Source: Clostridiaceae bacterium | GTDB taxonomy: Bacteria > Bacillota > Clostridia > DSM-8532 | Direction of reading: 5' to 3' | NCBI GenBank assembly: GCA_012842645.1 | Contig: DUSJ01000343.1 | Location: 1 to 14,742 of the forward strand | Length of the DNA stretch: 14,742 nt | Part shown: one piece after another, positions 5,346 through 14,165 of the stretch | How positions within the stretch are numbered: the first letter of the stretch is position 1 | Layout: each line of letters begins with the position of its first letter | The notes under the pieces: generated by a model | Told to the model about the DNA's origin: nothing | Database searches by the model: none | What the model saw: only the letters and a program-made list of their open reading frames with translations | Translations under genes and position numbers: made by a program

Positions 5346-6188
5346 ATGGGCTGCAAAGATCAAGTGGTTCCGGGGCTTATATGCGGCGAAGACATATGCA
5401 AACTACGGGAAGCCGTGTGTGTTCATGTAGAAAAAGTATATGACAATTGCCGTGAAAAAGATTGCGTTGAAGATGCGGTCGTAGACTTTGTAGATAATGT
5501 ACAGGACCTTATCAATAACGCAATAAAGGTAAAAACAAAAGACGCTGAAGTAGTGGCGGTATTGGCCGATCTTGAAGATGTTCCCTTTAAGAGAGGATTC
5601 TTTACTGTCAATGTACGGTATAAGATCCGTGTAGTTTGCGAGTTCTGCTACAAGGACGTAACCGGGAACATCGTTAATTCTTCCCCGAAGGTAGGTTATG
5701 TCTGGTTCTCGAAGACAGTGATCCTCTTCGGTTCCGAGGGGAAGGTCAAGATCTTCAGGAGCGTGGACGCGAACCAGTCTGTTCCTTTAACCTGCGAAGG
5801 ATGCAACGATGGCTGCGGAGGGTTGATCGAACAGGACAATCTTCCGATAATCAAGGTTGAGGTCGCCGAGCCCCTGGTACTGAATACCCGCATCAAGAGA
5901 GTACATGAAAAACACCATCACTGCGATGATGACAGAAGCGAAATAAACGCTATGATTGGGCCGCAGAGGAGAGTCGTGGTAACCCTCGGCATATTCTCGA
6001 TCATTAAGCTGGTGCGCCTTGTTCAGCTTCTGATACCTGCCTTCAATTTCTGCTATCCCAACAAGGAGTGCATCGCTTCCACTGACGAGAATCCCTGCGA
6101 TATCTTTGACTCAATCGAGTTCCCGCTGGACCAGTTCTTCCCTCCGCAGAGATTCGACCTTGGCGGCGCGGAAGAGCGCAAATGCTGA
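5346..6188 (+). CDS. Cysteine-rich conserved hypothetical protein, possible spore-associated protein
   Basis: The 280-residue product has 16 cysteines (3, 13, 18, 25, 35, 40, 98, 101, 150, 153, 157, 193, 236, 242, 251, 280), including pairs CEFC (98-101) and CEGCNDGC (150-157) and a KHHHC stretch (189-193). It has no signal peptide or membrane helix. Segments such as VCVHVEKVYDNCREKDCVED (24-43), PFKRGFFTVNVRYKIRV (80-96) and VILFGSEGKVKIF (125-137) resemble uncharacterised proteins I recall from spore-forming Clostridia. A spore coat or other disulfide-linked structural role is inferred, not shown. The frame is open far upstream, but the ATG at 5346 has GGAGG at 5332-5336 with 9-base spacing and begins the conserved part. 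A strong terminator follows at once, so the gene is probably monocistronic. Confidence 0.75.
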   Translation: MGCKDQVVPGLICGEDICKLREAVCVHVEKVYDNCREKDCVEDAVVDFVDNVQDLINNAIKVKTKDAEVVAVLADLEDVPFKRGFFTVNVRYKIRVVCEFCYKDVTGNIVNSSPKVGYVWFSKTVILFGSEGKVKIFRSVDANQSVPLTCEGCNDGCGGLIEQDNLPIIKVEVAEPLVLNTRIKRVHEKHHHCDDDRSEINAMIGPQRRVVVTLGIFSIIKLVRLVQLLIPAFNFCYPNKECIASTDENPCDIFDSIEFPLDQFFPPQRFDLGGAEERKC

Positions 6189-6217
6189 AAAGGAAGGGCG
6201 AAAGTCCTTCCTTTTTT
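6188..6217 (+). terminator. Intrinsic terminator of the cysteine-rich gene
   Basis: AAAAGGAAGG (6188-6197) pairs with CCTTCCTTTT (6206-6215) around an 8-base loop, and the T-run continues to 6217. It begins on the last base of the TGA stop codon and separates this gene from the following operon. Confidence 0.92.
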
Positions 6218-6223
6218 GTAGTA

Positions 6224-6251
6224 TTGCATAAATCTGTAACAATGTTAAAAT
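6224..6251 (+). promoter_or_regulatory. Probable sigma-A promoter of the cyclase/V-ATPase operon
   Basis: TTGCAT (6224-6229) and TAAAAT (6246-6251) are 16 bases apart, and TGT before the -10 gives an extended -10. It lies just after the preceding terminator. The leader to the ATG at 6308 is about 50 bases and AT-rich. No other clear promoter is seen before the ATPase genes. Confidence 0.6.
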
Positions 6252-6307
6252 AAAATAGAAGACGTGTATATATGCGTTTTATTTTTTTAGGAAGGTACTT
6301 AGGATAA

Positions 6308-7498
6308 ATGCGAAGATTGATGACGATTCTCGCACCTTTAATAGTACTTTTTGCTGCATGGGCTCTTGCTTCCAAAGCTGAGCTTTACAGCGAAGCTGTC
6401 CAGTCATTGATACTGGTGGTTCCCTATATCATTGCGGTTCTGGCCCTCTTCATGAGCGTCTGGTATCAGAACAGCAATTCTTTTTACCTCGTTTTATTTA
6501 TCCTTGTATCGCATATTTTTATTGTCGTTTCACAGAAAAAGATCCCGATGCTGAACGAGGCAACCACGATGGTCAGTATTTTGCTGCCCCTGAACACCCT
6601 TTGGCTGAGTTTTTCAAAAGAAAGAGGGGTGTTCAGTTCCTACGGCAGGAAAAAAGCGCTGATCATACTTGTACAGCTTGTATGGATCTTTATTTTTATA
6701 ATGATAAAATCGGGCGTCCCTGTTACTTCCGATATGGCTGAAACCTTCAAGGGGATAAAAGTACCGGCGGTGGTCATTTACATAATATCTGTCGGGCTGC
6801 TTTTATCATGCTATATTTTAAAAAGCGTGAACATGAACATCATCTATGTGGCTGTCCTTCTAGCGTCTGTCATCTCGCTTTATTTCGCGAACAGGCTGAT
6901 CCTGTCGTCCATTTTCACATCGGCAATTTTTGTCATTGTAGTTATAGCTCTTTTTGATGTATCCTATTCATTGGCATTCTATGATCCCCTTACTGGCGTA
7001 TACTCCCGCCGGGCCCTCGAACAGGAACTGCTTAAACTGGGGAACAAGAGATACGCCATAGCCATGGTGGACCTGGATCATTTCAAGAAAATAAATGACA
7101 CTTACGGGCATGATATAGGAGACGAAGTCCTTAAAATGGTAGCCTCAGTCCTCCAGAAGAATTCGGGGCACGGGAAAGTGTTCCGTTATGGCGGGGAGGA
7201 GTTTGTCATCCTGTTCAGCAGGACAAATTATAACGAGATCATGCCGCTTTTGGAGCGTATACGAAGGGCTGTCGAAAGAAGGCCGTTTATCATAAGGGCA
7301 GACAACAGGCCCGCCGAAAAGCCGGACAAAAACAGTATCACTTCTTCTGCCGGAAAGGGTAAAATAAATATAACAATCAGTATCGGTGTAGCCCAGAAAA
7401 CAGACCTTATGAAATCCTGCTTCGATGTTATAAGAAAAGCGGACGAAGCGTTATATAAATCGAAAAACAGTGGTAGAAATTGTGTGACGAAGATTTAG
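6308..7498 (+). CDS. Membrane-bound diguanylate cyclase (GGDEF domain)
   Basis: The product (396 residues) makes cyclic di-GMP from two GTP. Residues 1-220 hold about six or seven hydrophobic segments with short loops, an uncharacterised membrane sensor region. The GGDEF domain follows at about 223-396: DPLTG (226-230), metal-binding aspartates in MVDLDHFKKINDTYGHDIGD (253-272), and an intact RYGGEEF signature with GGEEF at 295-299, so it should be active. The inhibitory RxxD I-site normally found just before the signature is absent (SGHG at the equivalent place). A polar insertion of about 20 residues (331-350) precedes the SIGVA strand. The ATG at 6308 has GGAAGG at 6290-6295 and AGGA at 6301-6304, neither ideally spaced. 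The TAG stop is 16 bases before the first V-ATPase gene, with that gene's ribosome binding site in the gap, indicating co-transcription. Confidence 0.9.
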   Translation: MRRLMTILAPLIVLFAAWALASKAELYSEAVQSLILVVPYIIAVLALFMSVWYQNSNSFYLVLFILVSHIFIVVSQKKIPMLNEATTMVSILLPLNTLWLSFSKERGVFSSYGRKKALIILVQLVWIFIFIMIKSGVPVTSDMAETFKGIKVPAVVIYIISVGLLLSCYILKSVNMNIIYVAVLLASVISLYFANRLILSSIFTSAIFVIVVIALFDVSYSLAFYDPLTGVYSRRALEQELLKLGNKRYAIAMVDLDHFKKINDTYGHDIGDEVLKMVASVLQKNSGHGKVFRYGGEEFVILFSRTNYNEIMPLLERIRRAVERRPFIIRADNRPAEKPDKNSITSSAGKGKINITISIGVAQKTDLMKSCFDVIRKADEALYKSKNSGRNCVTKI

Positions 7499-7514
7499 CA
7501 ATGGGAGGGGACCG

Positions 7515-7835
7515 ATGGTTAATATTCTGCAGGACATCATCCAAAGCGAAGAAGAAGCCCTGAGAATAGAAAACGAGGCAAGGCAGCAGGCGCTTGCTAT
7601 TGTCGCGAAAGCCAGGAAAAAAGCTGAGACTATAATTGAAGAAGCCTTCAGCCAGGGCGAAGAGATCACGAAAGCGATACTTGATGAAGCAAAAGCCGAG
7701 GCTCTCAGGGAGCGTGAAAATAACATAAGCGTCCAGAAGGAAGCCAGCGAAAGGATAAGGATGGAATCCGGAATGAAACTGGAAGAAGCAGTCCGTTTCA
7801 TTATGGGAAAGGTTGTGGATAAGTCGTGGCAGTAG
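7515..7835 (+). CDS. atpH: V-type ATPase peripheral stalk subunit G/H
   Basis: This 106-residue, highly charged, almost wholly helical protein (EEEALRIENEARQQALAIVA, followed by AKARKKAETIIEEA) forms a long coiled coil. It matches the small first gene of V-ATPase operons, called NtpF in E. hirae and AhaH or subunit G/H elsewhere, which pairs with subunit E to form the peripheral stalk holding the catalytic head. It has no membrane segment. The ATG has GGGAGGGG at 7503-7510. The gene follows the cyclase by 16 bases and overlaps the next gene by 10 bases, so the two are translationally coupled. Sequence conservation in this family is low, so the call rests mainly on position, size and coiled-coil character. 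Confidence 0.85.
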   Translation: MVNILQDIIQSEEEALRIENEARQQALAIVAKARKKAETIIEEAFSQGEEITKAILDEAKAEALRERENNISVQKEASERIRMESGMKLEEAVRFIMGKVVDKSWQ

Positions 7836-9826
7836 TAAAAATGAACAAGATCACTTTGCTGGGTCTTAAAGAGGAACGGTCACGACTGCTGAAAGCGCTT
7901 ATGGATCTGGGTGTGGTTGAAATATCACAGGAGGAGCCCGGCGAAGATCTTGGCGGGAAAGCCTGGAATTTAAGTGTACAGGATGAATTGAACCAGATCG
8001 ATTCACGCATGTCAGTCCTGTCGAGATCCCTTGAGATCATTGACAGCCATGTGCCTGTCAAAAAGCCATTGTTTTCCGCCAGAAGGATCGTTTCGGAGAA
8101 CGATTACAATGAAATCGTAAAAAACAGGGAAGCTCTCCTTGAAATCGCCAAACGGATAAACGCATGCGAAGACGAACTGAACAGGCTTAAAGGCGAAGAG
8201 AACCGCCTGGCAGGGCTTGCAGTTTCACTGGAACCGTGGCTTGACTTGGACATACCCCTTGATATTACTTCTACCCGCTATACTTTCTGTTATACCGGCA
8301 GCATTGCAGGCGCTGCCGATGTTGAATACGTCAGGGAAGCCATACGCAGCGAATTTCCGGAGTCAGAGATAATGATCGCAAAAAGTGACGCTGAAAGGCA
8401 TTATATCGCGGTCATTGGATTGAAGTCCGATGAAGAGGAAATTATAAACAGCCTCAGGAACTGGAGCTGGAACAGGATTACTGTTCGTGATGCCGTAGGA
8501 ACGGCAAGGGAAGCGATGTCTCGCCTTGCCTTCCAGCGTGAGAGCATAGCAAAAGAGCGTGAAGCATACCTTTCATCGATCACGGAGCTTGCTGTCAACA
8601 GGGAAGCGCTGGAAGCGGCTGCCGACAGCTACAACATGGACAGGGCCAGGGCTGAAGCGAAGTCACGCCTTGTTTCCACCGAATTCGCTTTTCTTCTGAA
8701 GGGCTGGCTCCCGGCGGAATATTCGGACAGGATACTGAATTACCTCGACGAAAACTTCTGCTGTGCAGCAGAGATTGAAGAACCTGCACCAAACGAGGAA
8801 TTCCCTGTGCTTTTGAGAAACGGACCGGTTGTGGATTCGATTTCTCCTGTGGTCAGCATGTACGGCGCGCCTTCAAGCCTTGAACTGGATCCGAGTTTTG
8901 TCACATTCCCGTTTTATATATTCTTCTTTGGTTTAATGCTTGGGGACGGCGGTTACGGACTGATTATTTCCCTTGTTACAGGGATTATTCTTCTGAAATT
9001 CAGGATGGAAGAATCAACCAGGAATTTTATCAAACTCCTGTTCTTCTGCGGGCTGGCGACAATATTTGCAGGATTCCTGTTCGGAAGCTGGTTTGGCATT
9101 TCTTCCCTTACAAAATATGCGCTCTGGATAGTCCCTACAGAAAAGCCCGAGTTGATGATGAGCTACTCGATACTTATCGGTATCATCCATATGTATGTGG
9201 GATTATTTATGAAGGCATTAAACATAATCCGCCGTGACGGTATCCTGGATGCTGTTTTTGACGTGGGCTTTGATTATATTATGTTAACTGGCTTTATTAT
9301 GTCCCTTCTGCCTTATGCGCCTGGCATATCGGTTCCTGATTCAAGCCCGATCGTTAAGACAGGAAACCAGTTATTCATTATAGGGGCGGTGTTGATTCTG
9401 CTCACCAGGGGCAGGAAGTCGGGGAACATTTTTGGGAAAATATTCGGGGGATTGCCGAGCCTGTATGGTGTGATATCTTTCTTCAGCGACTGTCTTTCCT
9501 ATACGAGGATCCTGGCGCTTGGACTTGCCTCCGCAATTATCGGTGATATCGTAAACACCCTGAGTATGCAGCTGGGAGGCAATGCCATTGTCAGGCTGAT
9601 ATTGGTCACACTGGTATTGCTGTTTGGTCACATCCTCAATTTCGTGCTGAATGTACTCGGAGCGTTTGTTCATTCCTGCAGGCTCCAGTTCCTGGAGTTC
9701 TTCGGAAAATTCCTTGAAGGCGGAGGGGAGCCATTCAATCCCCTTAAGGCCAATACAGAATATATCGTAGTGAAAACCGAATTGTCCGAATTGCTTAAGC
9801 CCGGTATAAAAACCGGTGTAAAATAA
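7826..9826 (+). CDS. ntpI: V-type ATPase subunit I (membrane stator, a-subunit homologue)
   Basis: The 666-residue protein provides the ion half-channels and anchors the peripheral stalks. Residues 1-350 are a soluble arm with coiled-coil stretches; the membrane domain of about seven or eight helices begins near 358 (FVTFPFYIFFFGLMLGDGGYG). The essential arginine facing the rotor is R561 in SDCLSYTRILALGLA, matching yeast Vph1 R735. The second conserved arginine is R619 in FVHSCRLQFLEFFGKF, followed by the EGGGEPFNPL motif (631-640). The GTG start at 7826 gives the family-typical N-terminus MAVVKMNKITLLGLK. The in-frame ATG five codons later lacks a ribosome binding site. It overlaps the previous gene by 10 bases. 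Length is normal. Confidence 0.96.
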   Translation: MAVVKMNKITLLGLKEERSRLLKALMDLGVVEISQEEPGEDLGGKAWNLSVQDELNQIDSRMSVLSRSLEIIDSHVPVKKPLFSARRIVSENDYNEIVKNREALLEIAKRINACEDELNRLKGEENRLAGLAVSLEPWLDLDIPLDITSTRYTFCYTGSIAGAADVEYVREAIRSEFPESEIMIAKSDAERHYIAVIGLKSDEEEIINSLRNWSWNRITVRDAVGTAREAMSRLAFQRESIAKEREAYLSSITELAVNREALEAAADSYNMDRARAEAKSRLVSTEFAFLLKGWLPAEYSDRILNYLDENFCCAAEIEEPAPNEEFPVLLRNGPVVDSISPVVSMYGAPSSLELDPSFVTFPFYIFFFGLMLGDGGYGLIISLVTGIILLKFRMEESTRNFIKLLFFCGLATIFAGFLFGSWFGISSLTKYALWIVPTEKPELMMSYSILIGIIHMYVGLFMKALNIIRRDGILDAVFDVGFDYIMLTGFIMSLLPYAPGISVPDSSPIVKTGNQLFIIGAVLILLTRGRKSGNIFGKIFGGLPSLYGVISFFSDCLSYTRILALGLASAIIGDIVNTLSMQLGGNAIVRLILVTLVLLFGHILNFVLNVLGAFVHSCRLQFLEFFGKFLEGGGEPFNPLKANTEYIVVKTELSELLKPGIKTGVK

Positions 9827-9848
9827 AAATTATAGGAGGATCACTTAC

Positions 9849-10316
9849 ATGAAATTCGCAGACATCTTTTTGAACCCTCAGGTCTATGCTGTTTTGGGAG
9901 CGGCAATTGCATTTCTGGTCGCAGCCCTTGGCTCTTCAAAAGGCTGCGGAATTGCCGGTCAGGCTGCTGCCGGAGTAGTGGCTGAGGAGCCTAAAAGATT
10001 TACCGCTACCATGATTCTGCAGGCGCTTCCTGCAACACAGGCGATTTATGGATTTGTTATTGCCAATATGATCCTTGGCAAGATCAGTGCTGACATGACG
10101 TTGGCTCAGGGATTGTCCCTGCTTACAATCGGCCTTCCTATGGGTATAGTCGGATGGTACTCCGCGGTTTACCAGGGAAAAGTGGTTACAGCTGGTATCC
10201 ATATGGTTGCAAAGAGACCCAATGGCCTTTTCAATGCCATAATCTATGCGACCATGGTTGAGCTGTTCGCTATTTTCAGCCTTGTCGTGTCAATTCTCAT
10301 GCTGGGTAAAGTCTGA
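9849..10316 (+). CDS. ntpK: V-type ATPase subunit K (rotor ring proteolipid), probably Na+-binding
   Basis: The 155-residue proteolipid has four membrane helices (about 11-29, 50-76, 88-108, 127-152) formed by two duplicated hairpins; copies of it form the rotating ring. The ion-binding carboxylate is E138 in ATMVELFAIF. The first hairpin has Q64 where a carboxylate could be, so there is one site per four helices, the arrangement associated with ATP-driven pumps. The five Na+ ligand positions of E. hirae NtpK (L61, T64, Q65, Q110, E139) are all present here as L60, T63, Q64, Q109 and E138, so Na+ coupling is likely. The ATG has AGGAGGA at 9834-9840, the strongest ribosome binding site of the operon, which suits a subunit needed in about ten copies. 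Confidence 0.96.
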   Translation: MKFADIFLNPQVYAVLGAAIAFLVAALGSSKGCGIAGQAAAGVVAEEPKRFTATMILQALPATQAIYGFVIANMILGKISADMTLAQGLSLLTIGLPMGIVGWYSAVYQGKVVTAGIHMVAKRPNGLFNAIIYATMVELFAIFSLVVSILMLGKV

Positions 10317-10362
10317 GCCATGCAAATTATTGTTCGCAAGAAATTAAAGAGGGGCTTATAAG

Positions 10363-10968
10363 ATGAACGGAGCCGAAAAAATAAAGGAAAAGATCATAGC
10401 CGATGCCCGGGAAAGAGCGGAGAAGATACTCGAGGATGCAAGACTCGAAGCCCAGGGCATAATAAAGGACGCAGAAAAACAAGCTTTCCAGCGTATGGCT
10501 ATAATGACTGAAAAGGCAAAGGAAGATGCTGCCCTGTATAAGCAGCGTGCCCGCGCAGCCGCAGAGATGGAAATCAGGAAGAGTCTCCTGAAAACACGCC
10601 AGGATACCATCGACGAGGCATTTGCCGCTGCCCTTGATAGGATAGCTGAGCTGCCGGATGACAAGTACAGCGGCTTTATTGAAGACATCCTTCTCAGGGC
10701 TGCAAGGGATGGAGAAGGAGAGCTTGTTGTAAATAAAAAAGACAAACAGCGCCTGGGGCAGCAATTTATTGACAGGATCAACGCCAGGTTCATATCCCTT
10801 GGCAGAAACGCTAAACTCAAACTGTCATCTGATGACCTGGATTCCCGGGGCGGATTTATCATCCGTTATGGCGAGATGGAGATAAACAGCACTCTCGAGG
10901 TTATTCTGAATATGGAAAGGCCAAACCTCGAAGCCGGGGTTGCCGCCATATTATTCGGAGGAGAGTAA
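10363..10968 (+). CDS. ntpE: V-type ATPase subunit E (peripheral stalk)
   Basis: The 201-residue protein has a long N-terminal charged helix (residues 1-90, for example IIADARERAEKILEDARLEA). It is followed by a globular C-terminal domain with GELVVNKKDKQRL and the family-typical ending SRGGFIIRYGEMEINSTLEV (163-182). It pairs with the G/H subunit as the peripheral stalk and caps the A/B head. The ATG has AGAGGGG at 10348-10354. It lies 46 bases after the K gene and 44 bases before the C gene. Order and length agree with E. hirae ntpE. Confidence 0.92.
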   Translation: MNGAEKIKEKIIADARERAEKILEDARLEAQGIIKDAEKQAFQRMAIMTEKAKEDAALYKQRARAAAEMEIRKSLLKTRQDTIDEAFAAALDRIAELPDDKYSGFIEDILLRAARDGEGELVVNKKDKQRLGQQFIDRINARFISLGRNAKLKLSSDDLDSRGGFIIRYGEMEINSTLEVILNMERPNLEAGVAAILFGGE

Positions 10969-11012
10969 ATTCAGGCCCTTATGGGGCATGAAGCGGTAGT
11001 AAAGGAGTCTAT

Positions 11013-12029
11013 ATGGCCAGAGTCAAGCAAGAGGATTACGCATATGCCACCGCACGAATACGTGCCAGGGAAACTAAACTTTTGAGCCGTGGCAGGCTGG
11101 AACGCCTTTTTGAAATAAAGGACTATTCTGACGCTGTCAAAATGATGGCTGAAGCAGGATACGGCAATGAGCAGGCAGACATCAGGAAAAGCGGTGCCGA
11201 GAGTTTTGAGGAAATCCTCGACTCCGAACTTGCAAAAACCTATGACATGATCGGAGAGATGGTTCCGGACCCGCTGGTTATAAACATGTTCAGGAAAAGG
11301 TATGATTATCTCAATGCCAAGCTGATCCTGAAAGCTGAAGCGTTGAAGATGAATGTTTCGGAAACATTGTCCGGACTGGGCACCGTTGAGCCGGCCAGGC
11401 TGCAGAAACTGATATCTGGAAGAAAACTCGCCGAATTTCCGGAAATCTTCAGAACAGCCATTGAAGAATGCCTCGAAGTATTCAGTGCTTCCGGTGATCC
11501 ACAGGTAATAGATTTTATCATGGACAGATATTGCTTCATGGATATGGCGGCGGATGCCAAATCAAGTGAAGATCCTTTTTTGATCAGACTTGTGGATATG
11601 CTTGCAGATACCGCCAACCTGCGCGTATTTATAAGATCTAAACTTCTTAAAAAGCCTGATGATTTTATCCAAAGGGCATGGATAACAGGCGGCAATTTCA
11701 GCGGCAGGCTGTATGAAGAAATGAAGAGCAAGGAGTTCAATAAACTCTTTGAAGTCCTGAAAAGCCTCGGAGAGGAAAAACTCGCAACGGACCTGTCAGA
11801 AGCAATCGGTAAACCGGATGGTATATCCGAGGTGGAGAAAATCCTGGACGATTATATCGTTCAGTATCTAAGGCAGGGCAGATTTGTTACCTTTGGGGTC
11901 GAGCCGGTTATCGGGTACCTGTTTTTCAAGGAAACCGAGATCAAGAACGTCCGTCTTGTTATAACCGGAGTCATGAACGGGATCCCGAGGGATATCATAA
12001 GAGAAAGGCTGAGGTTGGGTTATGCATAA
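11013..12029 (+). CDS. ntpC: V-type ATPase subunit C (d-type central rotor adaptor)
   Basis: The 338-residue, all-helical soluble protein begins YAYATARIRARETKLLSRGR, the typical N-terminus of the V-ATPase C/AC39 (d) family. It contains FRKRYDYLNAKLILKAE (about 94-110), also typical, and ends with a GVEPVIGYLFFKETEIKNVR segment. It links the central stalk to the proteolipid ring. The ATG has AAAGGAG at 11001-11007. Its end overlaps the start of the F-subunit gene by 8 bases, so the two are translationally coupled. Length is about normal for the family. Confidence 0.93.
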   Translation: MARVKQEDYAYATARIRARETKLLSRGRLERLFEIKDYSDAVKMMAEAGYGNEQADIRKSGAESFEEILDSELAKTYDMIGEMVPDPLVINMFRKRYDYLNAKLILKAEALKMNVSETLSGLGTVEPARLQKLISGRKLAEFPEIFRTAIEECLEVFSASGDPQVIDFIMDRYCFMDMAADAKSSEDPFLIRLVDMLADTANLRVFIRSKLLKKPDDFIQRAWITGGNFSGRLYEEMKSKEFNKLFEVLKSLGEEKLATDLSEAIGKPDGISEVEKILDDYIVQYLRQGRFVTFGVEPVIGYLFFKETEIKNVRLVITGVMNGIPRDIIRERLRLGYA

Positions 12030-12342
12030 GATAGCGGTTATAGGAGACAAAGACAGCATCCTCGGTTTCAAGGCTATCGGATTTGACATCTTTCCCGCCG
12101 GAAACAGGGAAGAGAAGGCCAACCTGATAAACAGCCTTGTGAACGACGGATATGCCCTTATTTACATTACTGAGGATGCGGCAAAAGATATACTGGATGA
12201 AATATCCAGGTACAGGAGCAGTTATTTGCCTGCGATCATCCTGATCCCCGGCAGCACCGGGTCATTGGGGATAGGGAAGAGACTTGTCAGGGAAAGCATT
12301 GAGAAAGCGGTAGGAGCCGATATTCTGGCTCATAATGGATAG
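12022..12342 (+). CDS. atpF: V-type ATPase subunit F (central axle)
   Basis: The 106-residue protein has the Rossmann-like start HKIAVIGDKDSILGFKAIGF, then YALIYITEDAA (about 45-55) and LPAIILIPGSTGSLGIG (about 73-89), all typical of the small F subunit that, with subunit D, forms the rotating axle. It is called NtpG in E. hirae and NtpF or AtpF in other schemes. The ATG lies inside the end of the C gene with an 8-base overlap, so translation probably depends on termination there. The A-subunit gene follows after 54 bases. Confidence 0.93.
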   Translation: MHKIAVIGDKDSILGFKAIGFDIFPAGNREEKANLINSLVNDGYALIYITEDAAKDILDEISRYRSSYLPAIILIPGSTGSLGIGKRLVRESIEKAVGADILAHNG

Positions 12343-12396
12343 AACCCGAAAAATAATATCCGGGTCGGACCGGATGTTTGAAAGGATTGGAATGGT

Positions 12397-14154
12397 ATGA
12401 GTCAAGGCAGAATCGTCAAAGTTTCAGGACCTTTGGTCGTCGCGGAGAACATGCGGGACTGCAACATGCTGGACGTCGTGCATGTATCCGAAATGAAACT
12501 GATAGGAGAGATCCTTGAGATCCATGAGGACAGGGCCTCCATCCAGGTGTATGAGGAAACCTCGGGCCTGGGGCCGGGCGAACCGGTCGTGTCCACAAAA
12601 GCGCCGCTGAGCGTTGAACTTGGACCGGGGCTTATAGAAAATATATTCGACGGCATACAGAGACCGCTGGAAACCATGCGCAGCCTTACAGGCGACAATA
12701 TAACCCGCGGTATCAAGATTCCTGCTCTTAACAGGGAGAAAGAGTGGGAATTCGTTCCGGTCAAAAAAGCCGGGGACTATGTACAGGCCGGTGACATCAT
12801 AGGAACAGTACAGGAGAACGAGGTTTTCCAGCACCGGATAATGGTTCCCTATGGCATTGAAGGAACCATTGAATCTATAGAATCAGGGAAGTTTACCATC
12901 GAACAGGTTGTTGCAAAGGTCAGGGACAGGAACGGCAATATTGTTGATCTGACCATGATGCAGAAATGGCCTGTCCGAAAGGCAAGACCATACAAGGAAA
13001 AGCTGACGCCCAACACACCGCTCATTACAGGACAAAGGATAATCGATACCCTCTTCCCGATAGCCGCGGGTGGAGTGGCTGCAATTCCTGGTCCTTTCGG
13101 AAGCGGCAAGACGGTTGTCCAGCATCAGCTCGCAAAATGGGCCGAAGCAGACCTGGTCGTCTATATTGGCTGCGGTGAGCGCGGCAACGAGATGACAGAC
13201 GTTCTCATGGAGTTCCCTGAGCTTAAGGACCCGAAAACAGGCCATCCCCTGATGAAAAGAACGGTACTTATAGCAAACACCTCGGACATGCCTGTTGCTG
13301 CCCGTGAAGCGTCTATTTATACAGGAATAACCATAGCGGAATATTTCAGGGATATGGGATACTCTGTGGCCCTGATGGCTGACTCCACGTCCCGCTGGGC
13401 CGAAGCCCTCCGCGAGATGTCAGGGCGTCTTGAGGAAATGCCCGGCGAAGAAGGTTATCCTGCATACCTGGCATCGCGCCTTGCCCAGTTCTATGAAAGG
13501 GCCGGTAAAGTCAGGACCCTATGCTCTGACGACAGGATCGGGTCCATCAGCGCCATAGGCGCCGTATCGCCTCCAGGCGGTGATATATCCGAACCGGTGT
13601 CACAGGCTACCCTGAGGATAGTGAAAGTATTCTGGGGACTCGACTATAACCTTTCATACAAGAGGCATTTCCCAGCCATCAACTGGCTGCAGAGCTATTC
13701 CCTTTATACGGACAAGCTTTCTGACTGGTACCGCGAGAATATCTCCAGGGACTGGAACAGGTTCAGGGCTGATATGATGCGTATCCTCCAGGAAGAAGCG
13801 GGGCTCCAGGAAATCGTCCAGCTGGTAGGTATAGACGCTCTTTCCCCTGCCGACAGGGTCACCCTTGAGGCAGCCAGGTCCATCCGCGAAGACTTCCTGC
13901 AGCAGGATGCCTTCAATGAGATCGATACCTATACCACCCTTGAAAAACAGTACAGGATGATCAGGATCATCATGGCTTTCTATGAAAAATCCCAGGAAGC
14001 CGTGAAGAAAGGCGTGGATATTGAAGACCTCTTCAAGCTGCCTGTCAGGGAAAAGATCAGCCGTATGAAAATGATATCCCAGGAACAGGGAAGCAAGCCT
14101 TTTGATGAAATAGAAGAAGAGCTTACCAGGCAGATTGAGGCTTTATATAAATAA
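12397..14154 (+). CDS. ntpA: V-type ATPase catalytic subunit A
   Basis: The 585-residue catalytic subunit hydrolyses ATP. It has the N-terminal barrel ([15 protein letters not shown]), the A-type non-homologous insert (about 110-200), the Walker A motif GPFGSGKT (232-239), the GERGNEM segment with catalytic E261, and the Walker B region [17 protein letters not shown] ending the strand at D329. These are followed by the [11 protein letters not shown] motif (391-401). All catalytic residues appear intact and length is normal. The ATG has AAAGGA at 12381-12386. The gap to the B gene is 106 bases, larger than the other gaps in the operon, and holds a structured element described separately. Confidence 0.98.
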   Translation: MSQGRIVKVSGPLVVAENMRDCNMLDVVHVSEMKLIGEILEIHEDRASIQVYEETSGLGPGEPVVSTKAPLSVELGPGLIENIFDGIQRPLETMRSLTGDNITRGIKIPALNREKEWEFVPVKKAGDYVQAGDIIGTVQENEVFQHRIMVPYGIEGTIESIESGKFTIEQVVAKVRDRNGNIVDLTMMQKWPVRKARPYKEKLTPNTPLITGQRIIDTLFPIAAGGVAAIPGPFGSGKTVVQHQLAKWAEADLVVYIGCGERGNEMTDVLMEFPELKDPKTGHPLMKRTVLIANTSDMPVAAREASIYTGITIAEYFRDMGYSVALMADSTSRWAEALREMSGRLEEMPGEEGYPAYLASRLAQFYERAGKVRTLCSDDRIGSISAIGAVSPPGGDISEPVSQATLRIVKVFWGLDYNLSYKRHFPAINWLQSYSLYTDKLSDWYRENISRDWNRFRADMMRILQEEAGLQEIVQLVGIDALSPADRVTLEAARSIREDFLQQDAFNEIDTYTTLEKQYRMIRIIMAFYEKSQEAVKKGVDIEDLFKLPVREKISRMKMISQEQGSKPFDEIEEELTRQIEALYK

Positions 14155-14165
14155 TTCGGAGGTAA

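Noticed and set aside
10320..10361. Thirteen-residue open frame ending just before the ntpE start
   Set aside because: It has no ribosome binding site and nothing supports translation; it is probably chance.
12344..12365. ACCCG/CGGGT inverted repeat between the F and A subunit genes
   Set aside because: It is only five base pairs with a 12-base AT-rich loop and no T-run, so it is too weak to call a terminator or regulator.
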